Assembly: GCF_003853645.1 (NCBI RefSeq)
Contig: NZ_QTPO01000033.1
Coordinates: 38,158 to 102,157 of the forward strand
Reading direction: 5' to 3'
Length of the DNA stretch: 64,000 bases
DNA from: Burkholderia sp. Bp9143
GTDB taxonomy: Bacteria > Pseudomonadota > Gammaproteobacteria > Burkholderiales > Burkholderiaceae
The notes below the pieces were generated by a model. That model was not told the DNA's origin and did not search any database. It saw only the letters and a program-made list of their open reading frames with translations. Each line of letters opens with the position of its first letter. Within the stretch, counting starts at the first letter, position 1. Positions 43,153-51,397 of the stretch are shown here, in pieces. The translations under genes were made by a program, and so were the position numbers.

Positions 43153-45132
43153 ATGTCCAACACACTCATGAACCTCGGCGTCAGCGGCCTCAATGCCGCG
43201 GTCTGGGGCCTCACGACGACCGGCCAGAACATCAGCAACGCCGCGACGCCCGGCTATTCGGTCGAACGTCCCGTCTATGCCGAGGCGAGCGGCCAGTACA
43301 CGTCGAGCGGCTACATGCCGCAGGGCGTGAGCACCGTCACCGTGCAGCGGCAGTACAGCCAGTACCTGAGCGACCAGTTGAACAGCGCGCAGTCGCAGGG
43401 CGGCGCGCTGTCGACGTGGTATTCGCTCGTCGCGCAGCTGAACAACTACGTCGGCAGCCCGACGGCGGGGATCTCGACCGGGATCACGAACTATTTCACC
43501 GGGCTGCAGAACGTCGCGAACAACGCGTCCGACCCGTCGGTGCGGCAGACGGCGATGAGCAATGCGCAGACCCTGGCGGACCAGATCACGGCGGCCGGCC
43601 AGCAGTACGACGCGCTGCGCCAGAGCGTCAACACGCAGCTCTCCAGCACCGTGTCGCAGATCAACGCGTACACGGCGCAGATCGCCCAGCTGAACCAGCA
43701 GATCGCGGGGGCGAGCAGCCAGGGGCAGCCGCCGAACCAGCTGCTGGACCAGCGCGACCTCGCGGTGTCGAACCTGTCGAGCCTCGCCGGCGTGCAGGTC
43801 GTGCGCAACGACGGCGGCTACAGCCTGTTCCTCGCGGGCGGCCAGCCGCTCGTCGTCGCCGACAAGAGCTACCAGCTCGCGGCCGTCACGTCGCCGTCCG
43901 ATCCGAGCGAGCTGACCGTCGTGTCGCAGGGAATCGCCGGCGCGAACCCGCCGGGCCCGAACCAGGCACTGCCGGACACGTCGCTGTCGGGCGGCACGCT
44001 CGGCGGCCTGCTCGCGTTCCGCCGCCAGACGCTCGATCCCGCGCAGGCGCAACTGGGCGCCATTGCGACCAGCTTCGCCGCGCAGGTCAACGCGCAGAAC
44101 GCGCTCGGCATCGACCTGTCGGGCAACGCGGGCAGCAATCTGTTTTCGGTGGGGGCGCCGACCGTCTATGCGAACCAGGGCAATACCGGCACCGCGACGC
44201 TGTCCGTGTCGTTCGCCAATGCATCGCAGCCGACGACGGGCGATTACACGCTGTCGTTCGACGGCACCAATTACACGCTGACCAACCGCGCGACCGGCGC
44301 GGTGGTCGACCAGAAAGGCGGGCCGATGCCGGTTTCGCTCGGTGGGGCGAGCGGGCTGAACTTCTCGATCGCGTCGGGCACGATGAATCCCGGCGACCAG
44401 TTCACCGTGCTGCCGACGCGCGGCGCGCTGGACGGCTTCGCCCCCGCGACGTCGAACGGCTCCGCCATCGCGGCCGCATCGCCGGCCGTGTCGTCGGTCG
44501 TATCGACGAACTCGGGCACGGCCACCATCACGCAGGGGGCGGTGACTGCCGGCTACCAGGTGCCGTCGACCACGCTGACCTACAACGCGGCGACCCAGTC
44601 GCTGTCGGGCTTCCCGGCCGGAACGACGGTGACGATCGCGGGAACCCCGCCGCAGACGATTGCGATCACCGGTCCGACGACGCCGGTGCCGTACAACGCG
44701 TCCCAGGGCGCGACGCTGACCATGTCGGGCACGATGAACGGCGTGACCGTCTCGTTGTCGGGCGCACCGGCGGACGGCGATTCATTCCGGATCGGCCCGT
44801 ACGCGGGCGGCACGAACGACGGCTCCAACGCGCTGCTGCTGTCGAAGCTCGTCAGCGCGAAATCGTTCGGCAACGGCACCACCACGCTGACCGGCGCGTA
44901 CGCGACCTACGTGAACGGCATCGGCAACACCGCGAGTCAGCTGAAGTCGTCGAGCGCCGCGCAGACCTCGCTCGTCGGCCAGATCACGACCGCGCAGCAG
45001 TCGGTGTCGGGCGTGAACCAGAACGAGGAAGCGGCGAACCTGATGCAGTACCAGCAGCTCTACCAGGCGAACGCGAAGGTCATCCAGACGGCGTCGACGC
45101 TGTTCCAGACCGTGCTCGGCTTGTTCAACTGA
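43153..45132 (+). CDS. flgK: Flagellar hook-associated protein 1 (FlgK)
   Basis: A 659-aa hook-filament junction protein, longer than E. coli FlgK (547 aa) because of an expanded variable Thr/Ser/Gly-rich middle (about 330-560). The conserved N terminus reads NTLMNLGVSGLNAAVWGLTTTGQNISNAATPGYSVERP, the D1 helices follow (TGLQNVANNASDPSVRQTAMSNAQTLADQI), and the C-terminal helix is VSGVNQNEEAANLMQYQQLYQANAKVIQTASTLFQTVLGLF. Exported with FlgN as chaperone. It has its own sigma-28 promoter and is co-transcribed with flgL, 17 bp downstream. Confidence 0.95.
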   Translation: MSNTLMNLGVSGLNAAVWGLTTTGQNISNAATPGYSVERPVYAEASGQYTSSGYMPQGVSTVTVQRQYSQYLSDQLNSAQSQGGALSTWYSLVAQLNNYVGSPTAGISTGITNYFTGLQNVANNASDPSVRQTAMSNAQTLADQITAAGQQYDALRQSVNTQLSSTVSQINAYTAQIAQLNQQIAGASSQGQPPNQLLDQRDLAVSNLSSLAGVQVVRNDGGYSLFLAGGQPLVVADKSYQLAAVTSPSDPSELTVVSQGIAGANPPGPNQALPDTSLSGGTLGGLLAFRRQTLDPAQAQLGAIATSFAAQVNAQNALGIDLSGNAGSNLFSVGAPTVYANQGNTGTATLSVSFANASQPTTGDYTLSFDGTNYTLTNRATGAVVDQKGGPMPVSLGGASGLNFSIASGTMNPGDQFTVLPTRGALDGFAPATSNGSAIAAASPAVSSVVSTNSGTATITQGAVTAGYQVPSTTLTYNAATQSLSGFPAGTTVTIAGTPPQTIAITGPTTPVPYNASQGATLTMSGTMNGVTVSLSGAPADGDSFRIGPYAGGTNDGSNALLLSKLVSAKSFGNGTTTLTGAYATYVNGIGNTASQLKSSSAAQTSLVGQITTAQQSVSGVNQNEEAANLMQYQQLYQANAKVIQTASTLFQTVLGLFN

Positions 45133-45149
45133 TTCCGGGGACCGAAGCG

Positions 45150-46385
45150 ATGCGGATTTCCACTGCCCAGTTTTACCAGATGAACGTCGCTCAGATGAGC
45201 GACCAGCAAGCGCAGCTCTCCCAGCTCTATCAGCAGATCTCGAGCGGCGTGAGCCTGACCACGCCGGCCGACAATCCGCTCGGCGCCGCACAGGCCGTGC
45301 AGTTGTCGATGACGTCGGCGACGTTGTCGCAGTACTCCGCGAACCAGAACGTCGCGCTGTCGTCGCTGCAGAAGGAGGACCAGGCGCTGACGAGCGTGAA
45401 CAACCTGCTGAACAGCATGCACACGGTCATCATCCAGGCCGGCGACGGTTCGTTGACCGATAGCGACCGGTCGGCGCTCGCGACGCAGCTGCAAGGCTAT
45501 CGCAACCAGTTGCTGACGCTCGCGAACACCACGGACGGCGCGGGCAATTACCTGTTCGCGGGCTTCCAGTCGACCACGGCGCCGTTCACGGATGCCGCGG
45601 GCGGCGGCGTGGTCTACAGCGGCGACAGCGGCGCGCGCCAGGTGCAGATCGCCGACACTCGCTCGGTCGCCCAGGGCGACAGCGGCACCAGCGTGTTCCT
45701 GTCGGTGCCGATGCTCGGCAGCCAACCCGTGCCGGCCGCGGGCGCGGGCAACACGGGCACGGCCACGATCGGCGCGGTATCGATCACGAATCCGTCGGCC
45801 GCTTCCAACGCGCATTCGTTCACGATCGCGTTCGGCGGCACGGCGGCCGCGCCCACCTATACGGTCACCGACAATGTGATCGGGCCGTCGAGCCAGACCG
45901 CGCCGCAGCCGTACTCCGACGGCGCCGCGATCGCGCTCGGCAACGGCCTGACGGTGCCCGTATCGGGAACGCCGGCGTCGGGCGACACGTTTACCGTCAC
46001 GCCCGCGCCGCAGGCCGGCACCGACGTGTTCGCCGCGCTCGACACGATGATCGCCGCGCTGAAAGTACCCGTCGGCAACAGTACGGCCGCCGCGGCCGCG
46101 CTGGCGAACACGATGACGACCGGCACCACGAAGCTGAACAACACGATGACGAACATCCTCACCGTGCAGGCGTCGGTCGGGGGCCGCGAGCAGGAAATCC
46201 AGGCGATGCAGGCGGTGAACCAGACCAATACCGTGCAGATCAGCAGCAACCTGGCGGACCTGACCAGCACCAACATGGTGTCGACCATCAGCCAGTTCCT
46301 GCAGATGCAGAATGCGCTGTCCGGCGCGCAGAAGGCCTACGCGCAACTGCAGAACCTGTCGCTGTTCCAGTACATCAATCCGTGA
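45150..46385 (+). CDS. flgL: Flagellar hook-associated protein 3 (FlgL)
   Basis: A 411-aa flagellin-like junction protein. The N terminus MRISTAQFYQMNVAQMSDQQAQLSQLYQQISSG and DNPLGAAQAVQLSM, LTLANTTDGAGNYLFAGFQS, and C-terminal VNQTNTVQISSNLADLTSTNMVSTISQFLQMQNALSGAQKAYAQLQNLSLFQYINP are typical. The middle (about 170-290) is variable and Ala/Thr-rich. The ATG at 45150 follows CGAAGCG and no earlier start has similarity. It joins the filament to FlgK. No clear terminator follows within 46386-46628. Confidence 0.95.
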   Translation: MRISTAQFYQMNVAQMSDQQAQLSQLYQQISSGVSLTTPADNPLGAAQAVQLSMTSATLSQYSANQNVALSSLQKEDQALTSVNNLLNSMHTVIIQAGDGSLTDSDRSALATQLQGYRNQLLTLANTTDGAGNYLFAGFQSTTAPFTDAAGGGVVYSGDSGARQVQIADTRSVAQGDSGTSVFLSVPMLGSQPVPAAGAGNTGTATIGAVSITNPSAASNAHSFTIAFGGTAAAPTYTVTDNVIGPSSQTAPQPYSDGAAIALGNGLTVPVSGTPASGDTFTVTPAPQAGTDVFAALDTMIAALKVPVGNSTAAAAALANTMTTGTTKLNNTMTNILTVQASVGGREQEIQAMQAVNQTNTVQISSNLADLTSTNMVSTISQFLQMQNALSGAQKAYAQLQNLSLFQYINP

Positions 46386-46628
46386 CATCGGCGGCGTAAC
46401 GCTCGATGTGAGTGCTCGCTTACGTCGCGCGATGCGCCGTCCGTCCATCCGTCGTCTGGGCTGCCGGCCTTCGCCGGTACGACCATGCCGCCGGATGCCC
46501 GCCCGGCGGGCACGACCGCCGCACCGGCGGCTCGCGCTTGCCAGCCCCATTTCCGCTCCGTAAACTCGCGCCAGATTCCAGACCGGCGCACCGTCCGCAG
46601 CCGGCGTTCGACAGGAGCCCTTTTCCCC

Positions 46629-47936
46629 ATGTCCGATTCCTACTTCCCGCGCTGGCGGGTGCAACCGACCGGCGCGGTCTCGCGCGTGGTCGGCCCCGAC
46701 GAACGCCTCGCGTGGCCGCAGATGGTCGCGATGGGCGTGCAGCACGTCGTCGCGATGTTCGGCTCGACCGTGCTCGCGCCGCTGCTGATGGGCTTCGACC
46801 CGAACCTGTGCATCTTCATGTCGGGCATCGGCACGCTGCTGTTCTTCGTGCTGGTCGGCGGCCGCGTGCCGAGCTACCTCGGCTCGAGCTTCGCGTTCAT
46901 CGGCCTCGTGATCGCGGTGACGGGCTACGGCGGCAGCGGGCCGAACCCGAACATCCCGGTCGCGCTCGGCGGGATCGTCGCGTGCGGCGTCGTGTACGTC
47001 GCGCTCGGCGCGCTGGTGCAGGCGATCGGCACGCGCTGGATCGAGACGCTGATGCCGCCCGTCGTCACCGGCGCGGTGGTCGCGGTGATCGGGCTGAACC
47101 TGGCGCCGATCGCGGTCAAGGGCGTGTCGGCATCGACCTTCGACTCGGTGATGGCGCTCGTCACGGTGCTGTGCGTCGGCGGCGTCGCGGTGTTCGCGCG
47201 CGGGATGATGCAGCGCCTCCTGATCCTCGTCGGGCTGGTGATCGCGTACGTGATCTATGCGATCGCGACCAACGGGATGGGCCTCGGCAAGCCGGTCGAT
47301 TTCTCGATCGTCGCGCATGCCGCGTGGTTCGGCGTGCCGAGCTTCCGTGCGCCGGTCTTCGATCCGCACGCGATGCTGATGCTCGCGCCGGTCGCGGTGA
47401 TCCTGGTCGCGGAGAACCTCGGCCACATCAAGGCCGTCAGCGCGATGACGGGCACCAACCTCGACCGCTACGTCGGTCGTGCGTTCATCGGCGACGGGCT
47501 CGCGACGATCGTGTCGGGCAGCGTCGGCGGCACCGGCGTGACCACCTACGCGGAGAACATCGGCGTGATGGCCGTCACGCGGATCTATTCGACGCTCGTG
47601 TTCGCGGTCGCCGCGCTGATCGCGATCGGGCTGGGCTTCTCGCCGAAGTTCGGCGCGGTGATCCAGACGATCCCGGGCCCGGTGCTCGGCGGCGTGTCGA
47701 TCGTCGTGTTCGGGCTGATCGCGGTGACGGGCGCGCGAATCTGGGTCGTCAACAAGGTCGACTTCTCCGACAACCGCAACCTGATCGTGGCGGCCGTCAC
47801 GCTGGTGCTCGGCGCCGGCGACTTCTCGCTGAAGATCGGCGGCTTCGGGCTCGGCGGGATCGGCACCGCGACGTTCGGCGCGATCATCCTGTACGCGCTC
47901 CTGCGCAAGGAAAAGGAACCGGGCCCGGTGGTCTGA
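46629..47936 (+). CDS. NCS2-family uracil/xanthine permease
   Basis: A 435-aa inner-membrane nucleobase transporter with 14 predicted membrane segments in two inverted repeats. GVQHVVAMFGSTVLAPLLMGFDPN (TM1 region), VLVAENLGHIKAVSAMTG (the TM8 Glu that binds the base), and GGTGVTTYAENIGVMAVTRIYS (TM10 Glu) are the substrate-site motifs of UraA-type carriers. Likely substrate uracil, but related proteins move xanthine or pyrimidine mixtures. The ATG at 46629 opens MSDSYFPRWRVQPTG; no strong SD. The 243 bp before it contain no gene. Confidence 0.9.
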   Translation: MSDSYFPRWRVQPTGAVSRVVGPDERLAWPQMVAMGVQHVVAMFGSTVLAPLLMGFDPNLCIFMSGIGTLLFFVLVGGRVPSYLGSSFAFIGLVIAVTGYGGSGPNPNIPVALGGIVACGVVYVALGALVQAIGTRWIETLMPPVVTGAVVAVIGLNLAPIAVKGVSASTFDSVMALVTVLCVGGVAVFARGMMQRLLILVGLVIAYVIYAIATNGMGLGKPVDFSIVAHAAWFGVPSFRAPVFDPHAMLMLAPVAVILVAENLGHIKAVSAMTGTNLDRYVGRAFIGDGLATIVSGSVGGTGVTTYAENIGVMAVTRIYSTLVFAVAALIAIGLGFSPKFGAVIQTIPGPVLGGVSIVVFGLIAVTGARIWVVNKVDFSDNRNLIVAAVTLVLGAGDFSLKIGGFGLGGIGTATFGAIILYALLRKEKEPGPVV

Positions 47937-47941
47937 CCGGG

Positions 47942-47966
47942 GGCGGGCGGTGCAACGCCGCCCGCC
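47942..47966. terminator. GC hairpin between converging genes
   Basis: A 9-bp perfect stem (47942-47950 with 47958-47966) and 7-nt loop in the 39-bp gap between the permease and the LysR gene stops. No T-run on either strand. Probably an end-structure for both transcripts. Confidence 0.35.
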
Positions 47967-47975
47967 GGCGCGCCC

Positions 47976-48860
47976 TCACGCGCCGGTATTCGACTGCGCC
48001 TGCAGCCACGCGCAGAACTGCGCGACGAGCGGATCGTCGGCCGGCGCGCCCGGCGCGATCCACCAATAGCTGCGCGTCGCGATGCGCGGCCCGTCGAGCG
48101 GCATCACCAGGCGGCCGCTCGCGAGTTCGTCGTCGATCAGCGGCAGCGGGCCGAGCGCGACGCCCAGCCCGTCGACGGCTGCCTGCAGCGCCAGGTAGAA
48201 GTGGTCGAACGACTGCCGCTTGCGCCCCTTCATCGTCACGCCGGCCGCGGCGAACCAGTCGCGCCAGCCTTCCGGCCGCGTATCCGAATGCAGCAGCACG
48301 TGCCGCGCGAGATCGTCCGCGCGGGTGATCGGCGCGCGCTTGAGCAGCGCGGGGCTGCAGACCGGAATCACGCTTTCGTCGAGGAAGTGGCCGCTCGTGC
48401 AGTTCGGCCAGTGGCCGGGGCCGCGGCGGATCGCGACGTCGAAACCGTCGAGCGCATCGAGCGGCGCGTTCGACGTGGACAGCTTCAGCTCGACGTTCGG
48501 CACGTCGCGCTGGAACCGCGACAGGCGCGGCAGCAGCCATTTCATCGCGAAGGTCGGCAGCGCATTGATGCGCAGCACGCGCGCGGCACCGGTGTTGCGC
48601 AGCTGCTCGGTGGCGAGCGCGATGCTGTCGAACGCGGCGCGGACGGTATCCAGATAGCGGCGGCCTTCGTCGGTGAGCTTCACGCGCTTGCCGCAGCGGT
48701 GGAACACCGGCTTGCCGAGCCACGCCTCGAACCCGGCAATCTGCCGGCTGATGGCACCGTGAGTCACATGCAGCTCGTCGCCGGCGGCGCTGAAGCTTTC
48801 GTGTCGTGCCGCTGCTTCAAAGGCCCGAAGCGCGGAAAAGGGCGGGAGATCGCGTGCCAT
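47976..48860 (-). CDS. LysR-family transcriptional regulator (GcvA-like)
   Basis: A 294-aa LysR regulator. The helix-turn-helix covers residues about 9-66 (FSALRAFEAAARHESFSAAGDELHVTHGAISRQIAGFEAWLGKPVFHRCGKRVKLTDEGRRYL). The effector domain (about 92-290) has the GcvA-branch features LRINALPTFAMKWLLPRLSRFQ, FDVAIRRGPGHWP and a late SYWWIAP. Its start codon lies directly beside a perfect palindrome, and it is divergent from the chromate transporter pair across 96 bp. It may regulate itself and that pair (inference). Confidence 0.92.
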   Translation of the reverse strand: MARDLPPFSALRAFEAAARHESFSAAGDELHVTHGAISRQIAGFEAWLGKPVFHRCGKRVKLTDEGRRYLDTVRAAFDSIALATEQLRNTGAARVLRINALPTFAMKWLLPRLSRFQRDVPNVELKLSTSNAPLDALDGFDVAIRRGPGHWPNCTSGHFLDESVIPVCSPALLKRAPITRADDLARHVLLHSDTRPEGWRDWFAAAGVTMKGRKRQSFDHFYLALQAAVDGLGVALGPLPLIDDELASGRLVMPLDGPRIATRSYWWIAPGAPADDPLVAQFCAWLQAQSNTGA

Positions 48861-48861
48861 G

Positions 48862-48882
48862 CTTGTGATTTTAGATCACAAG
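48862..48882. promoter_or_regulatory. Candidate LysR operator
   Basis: A perfect 8-bp inverted repeat, CTTGTGAT (48862-48869) and ATCACAAG (48875-48882), with a 5-nt centre; it contains a T-N11-A LysR box. One base separates it from the LysR start codon. On the minus strand its centre reads TAAAAT, a possible -10, which would put the transcript start at or within a few bases of the ATG. Confidence 0.55.
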
Positions 48883-48956
48883 GGCGCGTCGATAAAATCG
48901 TTTTGCCGGCGTGCTGAACGGCGGTAACCTCGGGGCACCGTTTGATGAGGACCCCC

Positions 48957-49571
48957 ATGCAATCCGTTTCTCCGCCGCCCGCCGCGCCCCCACGCCGGGT
49001 CGGGCTCGCCGAGCTGTTCGCCGGCTTCCTGTCGCTCGGCCTGATGTCGTTCGGCGGCGCGCTGCCGTTCGCGCGTCGCACGATCGTCGACGAGCGCAAA
49101 TGGCTCACCGCCGACGAATTCACCGATCTGCTCGGGCTGTGCCAGTTCCTGCCGGGCGGCAACGTGATCAACCTGTCGGTCGCCGTCGGCATGCGCTTTC
49201 GCGGCGTCGCGGGCGCGTTCGCCGGCATTCTCGGGCTGATCGCGGGGCCCACCCTCGTGGTGGTCGCGCTCGGCGTGCTGTATGCGAAGACGCAGGGCGA
49301 TCCGCGCGTGCAGCACCTGTTCGGCGGGCTCGCCGCCGCGGCCGCGGGCCTGCTCGTCGCGATGGCCGTGAAGGTCGCGAAGCCGCTGCTGCACGCGCCG
49401 CGCACGGCGGCCGGTATCGCGGCGCTCGCGTTCGTCGCGATCGCGGTGCTGCGCGTTCCGCTCCTGACCACGATGCTGGTGCTGACGCCCGTGAGCATCT
49501 GGCTCGCGTCGCGGCGCCGCGAGACGCCGGCACCGCGGCGCGCCGCCGCGCGCGACGGAGGTCGGTCATGA
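48957..49571 (+). CDS. Chromate transporter, first half (short ChrA)
   Basis: A 204-aa single-domain CHR-family membrane protein with about six hydrophobic segments. The family motif LAELFAGFLSLGLMSFGGALPFARRTIVDERKWLTADEFTDLLGLCQFLPGGNVINLSV includes the FGG signature and the PG(G)N motif. Short CHR proteins act in pairs encoded in tandem, each supplying half of the exporter. The ATG at 48957 has GAGGA in front; an ATG 12 bp earlier is also possible. The stop overlaps the partner start (ATGA at 49568). Confidence 0.88.
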   Translation: MQSVSPPPAAPPRRVGLAELFAGFLSLGLMSFGGALPFARRTIVDERKWLTADEFTDLLGLCQFLPGGNVINLSVAVGMRFRGVAGAFAGILGLIAGPTLVVVALGVLYAKTQGDPRVQHLFGGLAAAAAGLLVAMAVKVAKPLLHAPRTAAGIAALAFVAIAVLRVPLLTTMLVLTPVSIWLASRRRETPAPRRAAARDGGRS

Positions 49572-50095
49572 ACGACACGCTGATCGCGATCGCGACGATC
49601 TTCAGTCAGCTGTCGCTGCTCGCGTTCGGCGGCGGCAACACGATCCTGCCGGAGATGCAGCGGCAGGTCGTCGACGTGCATCACTGGATGAGCGCGCACG
49701 AGTTCACCGCGCTGTTCGCGCTCGCGCAGGCGGCGCCGGGGCCGAACATGATGATCGTGTCGCTGGTCGGCTGGCATGTGGCCGGCTGGGCCGGGCTGCT
49801 GGTCGCGTCGATCGCGAAGTTCGGACCGTCGTCGCTCGTCACGGTGCTGGCGCTGCACGCGTGGGAGCGCTTTCGCGACCGGCCGTGGCGCCGCTACGTG
49901 CAGCAGGGACTGATGCCGGTCACGGCCGGGCTCGTCGCGGCCAGCGCGGTGCTGATCTCGGAGGCGTCGAACCGCACCGCGATCCAGTGGGGCATCACCG
50001 CCGCGTGCGCGGTGCTCGCGTGGCGCACGCGCATCCATCCGCTGTGGCTGCTCGCGGCCGGCGCGCTGATCGGGCTCACCGGCATCGGCCAGTGA
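49568..50095 (+). CDS. Chromate transporter, second half (short ChrA)
   Basis: A 175-aa partner of the previous gene. SQLSLLAFGGGNTILPEMQRQVVDVHHWMSAHEFTALFALAQAAPGPNMMIVSLVGW carries the same CHR motif in its second-half version (FGGGN, APGPN). About five hydrophobic segments in probably opposite orientation. Translation is coupled to the first half through a 4-bp overlap. Real substrate may be chromate, sulfate-like anions or unknown; many CHR pairs have not been tested. Confidence 0.88.
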   Translation: MNDTLIAIATIFSQLSLLAFGGGNTILPEMQRQVVDVHHWMSAHEFTALFALAQAAPGPNMMIVSLVGWHVAGWAGLLVASIAKFGPSSLVTVLALHAWERFRDRPWRRYVQQGLMPVTAGLVAASAVLISEASNRTAIQWGITAACAVLAWRTRIHPLWLLAAGALIGLTGIGQ

Positions 50096-50153
50096 GCGGC
50101 GCACGACCGGCCTCCCGTGCGCGATACTGGCGCGACTTTTCACGGGAGGCTTG

Positions 50154-50927
50154 ATGGATCTCGACGGCGCCAGCCGCAACCTCACCGTCGCCGCGCTGCT
50201 CACGCTGTCCGGCGGCTACCTCGACGCGTACACCTACGTCGGTCACGGCCACGTGTTCGCGAACACGATGACCGGCAACGTCGCGCTGCTCGGCATCAAC
50301 GTGTCGGCCGGCGAATGGGCGGCCGCGCTGCATCACGTGCCGCCGCTCGGCGGCTTCGTGGTCGCGGTGTTCGTCGCGCACCTGCTCGGCCTCGCCGCGC
50401 GGCGAGGCTGGATGCGCCACACCGCGTTCGCGAGCCTGATCGTCGAGATCGCGTTTCTCGGCGTCGCCGCGAGCGGGCTCGTCGGCGCGTCGAGCGCGTG
50501 GCTGATTCCCGGCATCTCGTTCGTCGCGACGCTGCAGACGCTGTCGTTCACCCATCTCGAGGAACTGTCGTACACGTCGGTGATGACGACCGGCAACCTG
50601 CGGCGCGCCGCGCAGAAGCTGTTCGTCGGGCTGATTCCGCGCTACGACGCGCTCGCGCTGCACGACTCGGCGCTGCTCGCGACGATCAGCTTCTGCTTCC
50701 TGGCCGGCGCGGTGGTCGGCGGCTTCGTGACGCGACTCGTGCCGGACGTCGCGCTGTGGGGCGCGGTGCTGCTGCTGGTCGGTGCGTTCGCGGAGATCGT
50801 GCGGCGGGCGCGGCGGCGCGCGGGCGGTGGGCGTGATAATGGCGATGGGGCGGCCGGCAACGGCAGCAATGGCAGCAACGGCAGCAACGGCAGCGACCCC
50901 GGCGGCGAGACGCCGCGGCCGGCCTGA
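50154..50927 (+). CDS. YoaK family (DUF1275) membrane protein
   Basis: A 257-aa small-membrane-protein family member with six predicted helices. The start LTVAALLTLSGGYLDAYTYVGHGHVFANTMTGNVALLG is the DUF1275 hallmark, repeated later as LEELSYTSVMTTGNLRRA. The C-terminal tail (about 215-257) is basic then low-complexity with a (N-G-S)n stretch coded by 9-bp tandem repeats. ATG at 50154 has a good GGGAGG site; a TTG sits directly before it. Function unknown. Confidence 0.85.
   Translation: MDLDGASRNLTVAALLTLSGGYLDAYTYVGHGHVFANTMTGNVALLGINVSAGEWAAALHHVPPLGGFVVAVFVAHLLGLAARRGWMRHTAFASLIVEIAFLGVAASGLVGASSAWLIPGISFVATLQTLSFTHLEELSYTSVMTTGNLRRAAQKLFVGLIPRYDALALHDSALLATISFCFLAGAVVGGFVTRLVPDVALWGAVLLLVGAFAEIVRRARRRAGGGRDNGDGAAGNGSNGSNGSNGSDPGGETPRPA
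50859..50894 (+). repeat. Four 9-bp tandem repeats inside the YoaK-family gene
   Basis: The unit AACGGCAGC occurs four times (second copy with one change) at 50859-50894 and encodes NGSNGSNGSNGS near the protein C terminus. Being a multiple of three, copy-number change would keep the frame. Confidence 0.85.
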
Positions 50928-51397
50928 CGCGAGCAGGGCCGCCGCCGTGCGCCTCGCCGGTGCGCCGCGTGACCGAACCAACGGCTCATCGCGTCGCGGA
51001 TCCGCCGCTACACCCGAACGCCAGCCGGCCGTCCCGGCCGTATCCGATACCGGCGATCGATGCCGCCGCCGGCCCGCTCCGGATCAGTCCGCCTCCACCC
51101 ACACCTCCACCCGTCGCACCACGGACTGCGTCGTCCGCGTCCCCGCCCGATCCTTACAGCACCGGCCCTCGTTCCACTGTCGCCGCGCCCCGCATCCGCC
51201 ACGCGAGAGGCAAGCCCGGCGCGGGAAACGTTGTTCCAGGGCGACAGTCGCACGTGACCGAGCATTTCAATTTCTTTCAGGGCGCGCACTGGTCTTATGA
51301 TTCAGCCCACATCGCGCGCGCCATGAACGTACGCGATCGCCACCCGGCTGCGCACGCGGCCGGCAATGAATGGAGACACCAACAAAAGGGAAAGCTC
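50928..51397. other. 470-bp region upstream of the porin, no gene seen
   Basis: The frame of the porin stays open leftward to 50960 but encodes Pro/Arg/Ser-rich, non-conserved sequence, and the true signal peptide starts at 51398. A weak promoter is suggested at 51273-51301 (TCTTTC, 17 bp, TATGAT), leaving a leader of about 90 nt with a short ATG-containing stretch. No structured RNA was recognised. Confidence 0.35.
51273..51301 (+). promoter_or_regulatory. Possible porin promoter
   Basis: TATGAT at 51296-51301 is a good -10; the -35 at 51273-51278 (TCTTTC) is poor. Weak support. Confidence 0.3.

Noticed and set aside
50859..50894. Tandem 9-bp repeats as a phase-variable switch
   Set aside because: Unit length is a multiple of three and the repeat is at the protein C terminus, so copy changes would not turn the gene on or off.
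50960..51397. In-frame N-terminal extension of the porin (146 codons)
   Set aside because: Sequence is Pro/Arg/Ser-rich and a standard porin signal peptide starts at 51398; the extension is chance open frame.
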